The notes beneath the pieces are model-generated. The model was not told the origin of the DNA, did not search any database, and saw nothing but the letters and a program-made list of their open reading frames with translations. From Wallacemonas rigidus (lineage: Eukaryota; Euglenozoa; Kinetoplastea; Trypanosomatida; Trypanosomatidae), in NCBI GenBank assembly GCA_030849045.1, contig JASAOL010000526.1, positions 1-64,000 on the forward strand: a stretch of 64,000 nt of DNA, given 5' to 3'. Within the stretch, counting starts at the first letter, position 1, and each line of letters opens with the position of its first letter. A program made the position numbers and the translations under genes. Below, piece by piece: positions 38,395 to 47,634 of this stretch.

Positions 38395-39825
38395 ATGAGT
38401 CAACGCCCTGATTGCGCTGGCTTCCTACAGCAGGGGGATACAAAGCTGGCCCCCAAGGAGAACACGGGATACTACGAGCTGTACGGACCCTTGCTGTACC
38501 GCTACAAGACGAAGCCCGTGTTCCCAACGGACAAGCCAGCCAAAGTCCTCGATGTCACCGGCGCGAAAATTTCCGATGTGCAGTCGATGCCGCGCTCCTT
38601 CCAGGTGCGCACCACCGCGGGCAAGACGGTCACCTTGACTGCGACCACGGGTGATGATACTTCCAAGTGGAGGGCTGCCATCTCCAAGCCTATTCTCGCC
38701 AACGCTAAGCGCATCGAGGTCACGGACAAGTCGGATGATGAGGAGAAGCCTGGTGAGAATATGATGCATTTTTCCGCCAACGGCCGTGAGAAGGTCTCCC
38801 TGCAGGACTTCACGGTCCTCGCCGTCATCGGCCGCGGCTCCTTCAGTCGTGTCTACTACGTGCGCAAGAAGGACACGAACGAGACGTTCGCGATGAAGGA
38901 GATGGACAAGAAAATGGTGGAGCGCGAGAAGCTGACGGAAAAAATCCGCTCAGAGAAGTCTATTCTCCAGCGCATGACGCACCCTTTCATCGTGCGCCTA
39001 CATTACGCGTTCCAGACAAAAGATCGCTTCTACTTGGTGCTTGACATGTTGTCTGGCGGTGAGCTCTTCTACCACCTGGGCAACGATGGCACCTTTTCCG
39101 AGTCTCGTGCGAAGTTCTACACAGCAGAAATTGGCCTTGCACTCGGCCACCTTCACAGCCTCAAGATCATTTATCGTGATCTCAAGCCTGAGAACGCCGT
39201 CCTCGACAAGGACGGAAATGTGTGCCTGACAGACTTTGGCTTAGCCAAGCAGGATGTTGCGGATAGTGGCGCGAACACCTTCTGTGGTACGCCCGAGTAC
39301 CTCGCCCCCGAGTTCCTCCTCGGCGAGAGCCACGGCGCTGCCGTAGACTGGTGGTCACTGGGGATCATGTTGTACGAGATGCTTTTTGGCATCCCCCCCT
39401 TCTACAACGAGAACCAGAACGCCATGTACGACCTCATCATGACGGCGCCGTTGGAGTTCCCTGACGACATCACGGCCTCTCGCGAGGCCAAGGATCTGCT
39501 GCGTAAGCTGCTTGAGCGCGACCCGGCAAGGCGTCTGCACGACGTAGAGGACTTCAAGCGCCACCCATTCTTCCGCGACATTGACTTTGTGAAGCTGTAC
39601 AACAAGCAGATCAAACCACCATTCGTGCCGAACCCGAACACGGTTGAGAACTTCTCCTCGGAGTTCACCGACGAGGCACCCGTAGTCCCCGACAGCGATT
39701 CCGCCGATCACCACGGAAATCTGCTTGGGTTCACGTACGACGAGACGGTTCAACAAAGCGGAGGTCGCCGGAGCATGCGCGGCTCCACACATATGAAGCG
39801 CCCGGTGCCGAGCAAAAAGAAGTGA
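38395..39825 (+). CDS. RAC/Akt-like protein kinase (PH domain + AGC kinase)
   Basis: A 476-residue Ser/Thr kinase. Residues 5-100 form a PH domain ending with the invariant Trp (KWRAAI, W92). The kinase domain (139-393) has GRGSFSRV (146-153), Lys168, YRDLKPEN (260-267, catalytic Asp262), DFG (280-282), the activation loop TFCGTPEYLAPE with the PDK1-type Thr295, and the DWWSLGIMLYEM helix. The AGC tail follows, with PPFVP near 408 and a C-terminal GFTYDE (445-450) in place of the FxxF(S/T)Y hydrophobic motif: the first Phe is Leu443. So all catalytic residues are intact. Trypanosomatids carry one such PH-AGC kinase, annotated as rac serine-threonine kinase, linked to growth and stress responses. 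Confidence 0.95.
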   Translation: MSQRPDCAGFLQQGDTKLAPKENTGYYELYGPLLYRYKTKPVFPTDKPAKVLDVTGAKISDVQSMPRSFQVRTTAGKTVTLTATTGDDTSKWRAAISKPILANAKRIEVTDKSDDEEKPGENMMHFSANGREKVSLQDFTVLAVIGRGSFSRVYYVRKKDTNETFAMKEMDKKMVEREKLTEKIRSEKSILQRMTHPFIVRLHYAFQTKDRFYLVLDMLSGGELFYHLGNDGTFSESRAKFYTAEIGLALGHLHSLKIIYRDLKPENAVLDKDGNVCLTDFGLAKQDVADSGANTFCGTPEYLAPEFLLGESHGAAVDWWSLGIMLYEMLFGIPPFYNENQNAMYDLIMTAPLEFPDDITASREAKDLLRKLLERDPARRLHDVEDFKRHPFFRDIDFVKLYNKQIKPPFVPNPNTVENFSSEFTDEAPVVPDSDSADHHGNLLGFTYDETVQQSGGRRSMRGSTHMKRPVPSKKK

Positions 39826-42678
39826 GAATACCTGGTGCCACCCTCCTTTTCGCCTTCATCCTTTGCTTGAATCGCCTCATTCATCTTTGTTGGTGTTTTC
39901 GTTCTCTCGTTTTCTTCTTTTTTTTTTTCACTTTATTTTAAATGATTGGTATTGTCGTGGTCGCCATTTGTTGCTATTGTTTTTTTCTTTTTCTCCGCGC
40001 ACGCGTCTTTCTGTTTTGAGAACGAACTGTGTCGCTGTTTATTTGAGAACGACCAGTCGATTGCAGTCGATTGCTGTCGATTGATGTCGACCACCATTTT
40101 TGAGCTTTCCTTTTCGTTTCTCATTCTTGACATTTCCTCTTGGCTTTGTTTCTTCTTGTTTGGTTTTTCTTTTTCCTTCGTTGTGGTTGCCGAGTGCTGC
40201 ACTCTTCCTTCCCTATCGCGGCCCGAAGAAACGAGCAACACCACCGCATTTTCTTTTTCTCGGTTGACTCACTCTTTCTCTCTCTCCTTGGCCACGCCTT
40301 GTCATTCACATTGCCTGAGCGTCCTTTGTCTGATGACGTGTACCTTGGCTTTCAACGTGCCTTTTCATGTTTCTATGTTTTTTTTTTCTTCTTCTCCAAT
40401 GCTCACACAAATGCGGCGAGGCACACTGCTCTCTACCTTTTGTTTGTTGAGCATGCTAGTTTTTCTTTTTTTTTTTGTTCTTCCTTCCCTCAACTGTCCG
40501 TGTATGCGAAGATGTCTGCACATTTTTTTCCCCACACGCTGAAATGCACTGAATGACACGAAAACGAAGTCGATGAATGCCACGTGGAAACGGCAGAGGC
40601 TCTTTTTTTTTTTTTTTTACGGAGTCCCTCACGGACACCCACTCACAATCAACCAAACGAACAGGTGCACACAGAGAAATGAACGGGAAAGAGAGAGAGA
40701 GAAAAGAGACGATCATTTGAGCGTCAATGCGCTCTGTACTCATTCCCTTCGATGAAGCCACTGTCGCCTGCGGAGAAAAACTAAAAAAGCGAAAAACGAA
40801 CAACAGCTGGCCGACACTTGCAGAAGCGCGTGACAAAATGACAAATAGATAGTTTTTTTCTTGAAACTATCCACAAGAGGAGGCGATTGCTTCGTGAAAA
40901 GGTAACCATTGTGAAAATGGATACTTCACTGCGCACGAACCTTCTCTAGCGTGCTTTTGGTCCGGCTCTCCCTTCTTCTTTTGATTTTGCTTGCACTGAC
41001 GGGTTATGCTTATCTCATCTCGTTGTCATTGTGCCGCGCGTTCCCCTTCGACTTTGTGCCGACTAGATACTCTCGTTATCTTAAATCCCCCCTCTTCGAT
41101 CGACGCTTGCTGCGCGCGTCGAAAGAGAAAGAACGAAAGAAAAAGAAAAGTCGAGTACATCTAAGGGTCGACGATGCACTTCTACCAACAAGCGAAAAAA
41201 GAAGAGCAACGCGAGCAGTCAGATTCCCCAGCACACACACACACACACACACGCACTCGCATGCACAGAGACGGAGGAAATAATCGAAAGAAGGAAGTGC
41301 TTCTCTCATCGTCGACGAAAGAAGGTTGTGCTCCACGAGCGCGCTCGTCATGCACTTGTCCTTCGCTGCGCAGATCAATCGAAGTGCACGGCGAAGAAGA
41401 ACGCGACCGCTGAAACCTAATATGTACAGAGAAAACCACACAAGAAAACAAATCAATAATTGTGAACATGGCTCTGAACTTTTCCGAGCTCGAGCCAATG
41501 ACCTCTCTGCACTCTTTTGGCCATCGAGGCTTCAATGCTTTCCTCCGTCTTTTCGTCGCCCTTGTGAGAGCGTAGCTGGACGCATGCGTACTTTTTTTTT
41601 CTTTTTCTCTCTCCTTTCGCGCTTGCCGATAGATGACCACGTTCCTGCTGACGAACCTCTCGTCTCTTCGCAAGTGCCCTTTCTTCCCGTTCTTTTTCTA
41701 TTTTTACCTTGGTGTGTTTTTTTAAATATTTGTTTTCCTCTCTCATTAAGCACCCTGTTATTCGTTACCCCGGCACGCGACCCGCCCTTCGCCGAAGATG
41801 ATTGTTGCTTCAAATCCCACATGAAGGCAACACCTCCACCGGTGAGTGCGTCCGCACGTCCGTCCATACGTGGCCAGTTGAGTGCCCATACCTATGCGCG
41901 TGTCAGGAAGGAGCGGGTGCCCCTGGCGATCAGTAAAAAACATATATCAGATATATCCCCCACAATGCAGACCACTGTTGCGTGCACTTCTTTTTTTCAC
42001 TTTACTCTCCCAGGTGGTGTACAGTGCGAGTCGCGCGGTACGGAAAAGCGAAAAAACAACAACAACAACCCAAAAACAATCAACCAACGGCAACGGCAAC
42101 AGCAACTTTTCGGTAGTGCCTTCGGTGTTGGCGCTCACTTTTTTTTCTGTACGGCATTCCGTGGAGCGTAGTATTTGGTAGATGTCGCCTCTTTCCATTT
42201 TTGTCAAAAGAGGCTCATTGCATTGCAGCAGACAGACAGACATACTTGTACAACACGAATCATCCAAGCGCACGGATGAAGGGAGAGTGATGCCAGCAGT
42301 GTCTTCACGCTGAGTCGCGCGATCAGCTGAGATGTGCACGTCGCAGTATCCTGGAAGCTGGCGCACGGGCGTGCGTGCGTGAAGTGAGGTGAGAAAAGGG
42401 TGAGAGAGTCAACAGAAAAACACACTGCTCGCTCCTTTCGCCCTTCTTCATGCACTCTCTTCACCTAGTCTACTCACTGGCGTGTTATCCATCTGTTCTC
42501 CCCAGTTCCTTTCCTCCGACAGGTAGCTCCTGTCCACCTTCCTTGACTCCCCCCTTCGATCATGCCCTTCCCCCCTCTACCTCCACGCACACGGACAACA
42601 CCAACCGGAGTAACGTCAAAACACATCATCTAGTCAAGTCGTGACCCCCCGCCCTTTCCCCTTCACCGTCTTTTCGTC
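39826..42678. other. 2.85-kb gene-free region
   Basis: The longest spacer here. It is T/C-rich with T17 at 40602-40618, a 10-bp repeat (40054-40090), GA runs near 40690-40706 and a CA run at 41233-41252. Open frames on both strands are Phe/Ser/Arg-rich low-complexity and look non-coding. The acceptor for the next gene is probably at 42505 or 42522. It may be a long regulatory 3' UTR of the kinase gene or hide a non-coding RNA. Confidence 0.5.
40054..40090. repeat. 10-bp tandem repeat (CAGTCGATTG), 3.7 units
   Basis: Units CAGTCGATTG, CAGTCGATTG, CTGTCGATTG and a partial ATGTCGA run head to tail. Confidence 0.9.
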
Positions 42679-43221
42679 ATGCAGACGTTTCCCACACGCG
42701 TGTTGGCGACCGTTCTCGTGGTAGTGTCCCTGCTGATGTGGTCACAACCAGCGGCGGCGCACGCGGGCACCGTCGCTGGCTGGGTGGATGCGCCTGCTGA
42801 GGTGACGCCGTACCTTCTTGTTAAAGCGGTGGAGAGCAAGTCTGGCATGACCGCGCGCTCGAACAAACTGGATCGCACACACACGTTTAGTTTCGCTGGT
42901 CTTCCCGCCTCTGTCGACACCGTTGAGGTCGTCTCCCAGGTTCCGGCACACCTCTTCACGCTCCACGAAGAAGCCTCCGTGCTCAGCGTCCCCATACCCG
43001 CGACAGCAGCAGGTGCAGTGGAACTCAAGGTGGTGGTGACGCCCGTGCAGCAAAGTGTTTCCGCCGAGGTCGGTGACGAGACCAAGAGCACCCTTGGCAC
43101 CGCTCTGCTAACGGTTGTGGTGCTCGTCGCCATGTGGTTCGGACGACACAAGCTTCTGGCTCTGCTCGACCTCACTGGTGTGAAGCTTCCCAAGCAGAAG
43201 AAGGTGATGATCCCGCGATGA
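42679..43221 (+). CDS. type I single-pass membrane protein, possibly EMC7-like
   Basis: A 180-residue protein. A signal peptide (about 1-27, VLATVLVVVSLLMWSQPAAA) precedes a luminal beta-rich domain (28-125) with a HTFSFAGLPASVDTVEVVSQ stretch, a single transmembrane helix (about 139-155, LGTALLTVVVLVAMWF) and a short basic cytoplasmic tail LPKQKKVMIPR. The plan and the FxFxGLPxGxYxVEVxS-like line recall EMC7, the ER-membrane complex subunit with a beta-sandwich domain. The match is weak and only the topology is firm. A dilysine-like KQKK near the end fits ER residence. Confidence 0.7.
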   Translation: MQTFPTRVLATVLVVVSLLMWSQPAAAHAGTVAGWVDAPAEVTPYLLVKAVESKSGMTARSNKLDRTHTFSFAGLPASVDTVEVVSQVPAHLFTLHEEASVLSVPIPATAAGAVELKVVVTPVQQSVSAEVGDETKSTLGTALLTVVVLVAMWFGRHKLLALLDLTGVKLPKQKKVMIPR

Positions 43222-44021
43222 GACGTAGAGCCACAAACAAGATGTGACGACGGACAAAAATGGCAACGAGAACGAGGAGGCCATGCATCACCGTTGTCGC
43301 TGACGTCAAGCTGCCCCATAAGATGTGATTGGGCGTTGTTTTGCATGTGAGTGAAGCGGTTAAAAAATGATGATAAAAAAAAACATACACACCCACCCAC
43401 CCACCCACCCACACACACACAAAAAAAAAAAAAAAGTGTGAACCAACGAATACAAAGTGCACTGAGAACAATATTCATAAAGGTGTGCGGCGTTTGTCAC
43501 ATCTCACTCCTGTGCTGTGTTTCACGTTGCGTGGGGAGTAGCGAGAAGAGAGGGAAACCCTTCACCCACACTCACTGCCACACACACAAAAAAAAAAAAA
43601 AGGAACCATTTCTACACACGTGCGCCTTTCCTTACCTGTGTGTGCGTGTGCGTGTGTGTGCTTTGCGACGCTCTCCACCCTCGGTGCCCCTCAAGAGCAG
43701 GCATAAAAAGAACAACAGTGAGATCGTCACACTGCTGGCACCGTTCCGCCATCTACCAATTTTTTTTTTCTCTCCAGCACGACGTGTCTCTCGCACACAT
43801 GAGCAAACCCCACTCCACACCTCCAAACGTCACCTTTCGTGTGACCCATTCGCCGCTTCTCTCTTCCCATTGTATTTTTTTTTTTCAATTTCCTTTCTTC
43901 AACATCCCGCTGGCACTATTGAGTTTTAGAGATTGAGAGTGGTTCGTTCTGCCGCTCGGGTCCTTCCGGCTTCGCACGCAGAGCGTACTTGAAGACCAGG
44001 CTCACATCCCACTGCTTCTTG
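43222..44021. other. intergenic with CCCA/CA/poly-A array
   Basis: An 800-nt spacer. Besides the array at 43375-43435 it has A14 near 43588-43601 and a T11 at 43875-43885 followed by AG at 43922-43923, a likely acceptor for the next gene. Confidence 0.6.
43375..43435. repeat. compound A9 / (ACCC)n / (AC)n / A15 repeat
   Basis: Four simple-sequence blocks follow each other without interruption, all purely A/C apart from one T. Confidence 0.9.
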
Positions 44022-45389
44022 ATGCAGGAGTATCCGCGCAACATCGCTATTGTGGGCAGTGCCCTGTACGGTGGCATCCTCATCCTCGGCTTTTTCATCC
44101 TACTGCTGTTTGAAAATGGGGCGAGTCTTTACACGCGCTACACACTACACACATCTACCTTCCTCGTTTTTTCATTCCTCTTTATGCCCACGCTGCTCTT
44201 CATTGGTGCGACAGCTCCCTGGATAGGTGCTGTCTACGGGAGCACTGCGGCGGAAATCGTGCTTGTTGGCGTGCCGGGCGGGCTGCTCGTAGTGCTGGCC
44301 GGTGCGTGGTTTTGTCTGGTCAATGACAAGCCCGTGCACTGGAGCGAACCGTACTGGTTCGAGGAGGCGGCGGACCATGAGTACGGTCTACACAGAAACA
44401 GCTACAGTGGTATCCTTCCGCAACCTGACCTGCGTCGCGGCAGCGCCTATCCTCTTCGCGCATCGTTCACCTCGGCACCTGGTTTCTCCCCCCCGCTCTA
44501 CATGGCGCCGCGTCCGCTTCACTATCCCAGTGCCGGGACTGGCGATGATGGTGCTTTTGGTGCGGAGCCCGTGTCCGGCCCTGTGCACTCGTTGCGTACG
44601 ATCGACTTGGACGCACCACCGCCACGTACGTGGTCAGCGGCCCCACCTGATCGTAACTCTCCCTGGCGTGGGCGACGCCACTCTCCCTCGCCGATATCGA
44701 CCGCGTGGCCATCATCCACATCGATGAACCCGAGCGCACCGTCTTTTTCACCTCATGCTTGGTCAGCCGCAGCATCGGCCGCGACGCCTGCCTCAGCGCC
44801 GTCGCCTACTGTGTTGTTCCGCCCAACCGAGGCTGAATATGAGGAGGCGGAGCGCTGGCAAAAGCAGCAGTACATCGCCGCGCAGCGTCTGCACGCGATG
44901 AAGGCCATGGCCGAGGGTGACGGACGAGCGGCGGCACCGATGTCGTCACGTTCAGGACCGGTCACCTCCCTTGGCTCGCTGTACGTGAACACGCTTCCCA
45001 CGAAGACCGCAAAGGCGGCTGCCCCGTCACTTCTTCAACGTCCTCCGCAGCCTCCCGTCCGCTCCTCCGAGGAAGCTACTGCGTTGGCCAGCGAGAACAA
45101 TCCACACGCACGCCAAGGTGGAGCCCAAGCCGTGCGGACCGCAGCCCCCCTACCACTGCCAGTGGCGCACAGCAGCCCACCCATCCCTCTACAGGAACGT
45201 GTCTCGCCGCACGCCGCTAATACGAACGCAGGCAGCTATGAAAGCGCGACGCCGCCGCGTACGCCGCGCGCGGGACCGTCACCACTGCGGCTCGCAGCGA
45301 AGCCAGAGGCGTCCCCGCGGAGAGACGGTCTTACAGAACCGCAGCACATTTACATCGATGTGCCTTTCGCGTCTGAGCTGCGCGATTAA
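44022..45389 (+). CDS. three-TM protein with long Pro/Ser/Ala-rich tail
   Basis: A 455-residue membrane protein. Three hydrophobic helices lie at about 8-30 (IAIVGSALYGGILILGFFIL), 45-70 (TFLVFSFLFMPTLLFIGATA) and 75-99 (AEIVLVGVPGGLLVVLAGAW). They are followed by a long, mainly disordered tail (about 120-455) rich in Pro, Ser, Ala and Arg, with one helical segment AEYEEAERWQKQQYIAAQRL (about 267-287). It probably lies in an internal or surface membrane with a cytoplasmic scaffold tail. I do not recognise a family. The upstream TTG-initiated extension is ignored in favour of the ATG at 44022. Confidence 0.75.
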   Translation: MQEYPRNIAIVGSALYGGILILGFFILLLFENGASLYTRYTLHTSTFLVFSFLFMPTLLFIGATAPWIGAVYGSTAAEIVLVGVPGGLLVVLAGAWFCLVNDKPVHWSEPYWFEEAADHEYGLHRNSYSGILPQPDLRRGSAYPLRASFTSAPGFSPPLYMAPRPLHYPSAGTGDDGAFGAEPVSGPVHSLRTIDLDAPPPRTWSAAPPDRNSPWRGRRHSPSPISTAWPSSTSMNPSAPSFSPHAWSAAASAATPASAPSPTVLFRPTEAEYEEAERWQKQQYIAAQRLHAMKAMAEGDGRAAAPMSSRSGPVTSLGSLYVNTLPTKTAKAAAPSLLQRPPQPPVRSSEEATALASENNPHARQGGAQAVRTAAPLPLPVAHSSPPIPLQERVSPHAANTNAGSYESATPPRTPRAGPSPLRLAAKPEASPRRDGLTEPQHIYIDVPFASELRD

Positions 45390-46043
45390 TGCAAAACGCC
45401 TAGACGCTTTGTATGTGTGTGTGTGTGCACACTTTTCTTTTCCTCCTGCACGCTGACATCTTGACAGTTATCACGATGTGGTCTAGATCTAGATCCATAC
45501 ACGAACGATCGTTCGCTTCACCTATTCATCCACACGCACACAATAGGAAAAAGGAAAAGGATTCAAAGCAATCAGACAGACAAACCGCCAACTTACAAAA
45601 TGTCTCTTTCAGGAACGTACAAAGAACAAAACAAAACGAAACGAAACAAAACAAGAAATGTTGCTGTACCTCCCTCAACGTGAGACACAATATTCCTCCT
45701 TAGACAGCAATAGTAGCTCTCTCACACACACATCTCGTTCCCCTCCCTCCTGAATCTTCTATTGATTCTCTACACGGACGACCCACTGACGCGCACCCTC
45801 TTTACCGTCCGTTTGCCTGTCGTCTTCGCAACGCGTATCGAATTCTTGTTTCCTCTCTTTCGCGTGTGTGTGTGTGTGCGTGCTTCATTATCAGTATTCT
45901 TGTCTTGTTGGGTAGGCCTATCCTTGACTCTCACCATTTCTCGCTTACCGGTCTTCAACGTGTCGAGTGCTGCCGTTCGCCGCACCTGCCCTCGCGCCAT
46001 CTGTACGCCTACAACCCTCGTTACTCATCGCGGGTACCCAACG
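45390..46043. other. intergenic with adjacent palindromes
   Basis: A 654-nt spacer with two palindromes (45482-45493 and 45502-45515), AAAC repeats near 45630-45655, and a pyrimidine tract with AG at 45893-45894 as a possible acceptor. Confidence 0.6.
45482..45515. repeat. two adjacent perfect palindromes
   Basis: TCTAGATCTAGA (12 bp) and CGAACGATCGTTCG (14 bp), 8 bp apart, in the spacer before the NTM1 gene. Confidence 0.9.
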
Positions 46044-46802
46044 ATGAGCAAGCAGAAAGGCACCAAGAAGGACAAACCCATCTCTGGGGTGGACTCGGAA
46101 GGTCACAAGTACAAATCCACCGATGATTTGTGGGCAGCTGAGCTAGGCAGCGGCGACAACTTGTACGACCCAGAGAAAGGCTGGTACGGCAAGGCGCTCA
46201 ATTACTGGGCCAAAGTCCCCGCGACAGTCAACGGCGTACTTGGTGGCATGGAGCACCTCGACCCCGTGGATATCAAGGCCTCCAACGCGTTTATCACGTC
46301 GCTGCCCGACCGCGGCACAGACAGAGCGCTGGACTGCGGTGCCGGCATCGGCCGTATCACAAAGTCGCTTCTCGTCAAACTGTACGGCGTGACGGATGTG
46401 ATGGAACCTGTACCGCACATGCTGGAGAAGGCGAAGGAGGAGCTCGCTGGCCTTCCCGTCGGCGACTTCATGCTCGCGTCCATGGAGAATGCTGACCTCA
46501 AGAAAGGGTACTACGACCTCATCGTGATCCAATGGACTGCTATCTACCTCACCGACGCCGACTTTATCCGCTTCTTCTACCACTGTAAAGAGGCGTTGAC
46601 CCCAAAGGGCTACATTTTCTTCAAGGAGAACGTGTCCTCGACGGACGCGTTCGTTGTCGATAAGGACGATAGTAGCCTCACGCGCTCGGACAAGCATTAC
46701 AAGCGCCTGTTCGCAGCGGCCGATGTGAAGGTGGTGAGTGAGGCTCTCCAAAGAGAGTGGCCCGCTGATCTCTTTGCCGTCAAGATGTACGCGCTGAAGT
46801 AA
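46044..46802 (+). CDS. NTM1: alpha-N-terminal methyltransferase NTM1 (METTL11A-like)
   Basis: A 252-residue SAM-dependent enzyme that methylates the alpha-amine of proteins beginning X-Pro-Lys after Met removal (for example ribosomal proteins). A Lys-rich lead (1-24) is followed by WYGKALNYWAKVPATVNGVL (47-66, substrate pocket, human WY...YWxxIPPTVDGMLGG), the SAM motif LDCGAGIGRIT (96-106), VMEPVPHMLEKAKEEL, and the family-specific YYDLIVIQWTAIYLTDADFI and GYIFFKENV lines. Length fits the family (about 220-280). The ATG at 46044 starts MSKQKGTKKDK. The frame remains open upstream in a hydrophobic non-coding stretch. Confidence 0.95.
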   Translation: MSKQKGTKKDKPISGVDSEGHKYKSTDDLWAAELGSGDNLYDPEKGWYGKALNYWAKVPATVNGVLGGMEHLDPVDIKASNAFITSLPDRGTDRALDCGAGIGRITKSLLVKLYGVTDVMEPVPHMLEKAKEELAGLPVGDFMLASMENADLKKGYYDLIVIQWTAIYLTDADFIRFFYHCKEALTPKGYIFFKENVSSTDAFVVDKDDSSLTRSDKHYKRLFAAADVKVVSEALQREWPADLFAVKMYALK

Positions 46803-47634
46803 GGCGAAACCGAACCAACGACCCCGCGCCGTCGAAAGCAAACAATAACAAGTGAAGGAGAGGGGCGGTGCGTGTGTGCGTGTGTGCGTGTGTGCGTGTG
46901 TGTGTGGAAGCAGAGATAAAAGCACTTCATCCCCCCTTTTATTCTTGTGCTGCACTTGTTTGCTGATACTCCTTTCCTTCAATGCATATGCGAGAGGAAT
47001 GCAACGACCGAAGATGTTCTGGCGCCAAAGCCGTCACCGCTATCGATCCTAACTGCGATTACCATGGCGTCCAGTACAGAAATAAAAATCAACAACAACA
47101 GCAGCCCAGCAATCAGCGTTCGGCACGAACAGTGAAGAGAAGAAGGGGTCGTCAGGGCAAACACCAGCGTGGGAAGCCCAAGCAAAGTCGCGTTTTGCGA
47201 GCCGCTGTGTGCGAAGTGCCATCCCGACAAGTGCGTCGTGCCTTGTTTCATACTATTTCCACGTCTTCTCCCTCACTTTGTCCTCTCCGGCTTGTTTCTC
47301 TGTTCACTTCTCTCTCATCTTGTGAGAACCAAGTTGAGGCGGTGCGTGTTTTTGCACCATCGCATTATTCGCCTCTCATCACTGTTGAGAACACGCACAC
47401 ACGAACAGGCACTTCTTTTTTTTTTTTTCCCCCTCGGTTGCTTATTATTTCCTGATTCTCCCATCTGTCTGTATTTCTTCTCCCCACACCACGACAACCA
47501 TATTGAACGAACAAATCTGGCCCTAGCTTGAGCGGTGATAATACACAATCACGCTGACACACAACAATAAGAACAACAATTACAACAACATTTGCATACC
47601 GCGAGTTCATCCAGGTGCGTCATCGAAGGCAAAC
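46803..47634. other. intergenic
   Basis: An 832-nt spacer with a TG run near 46876-46902, T14 at 47415-47428 and AAC repeats near 47563-47590. The acceptor for the next gene may be the AG at 47525-47526. Confidence 0.6.

Noticed and set aside
41326-42171. 281-codon frame in the long gap
   Set aside because: Phe/Ser/Arg and Asn runs from homopolymers, unlike the GC3-rich genes nearby; starts at an ATG but has no domain.
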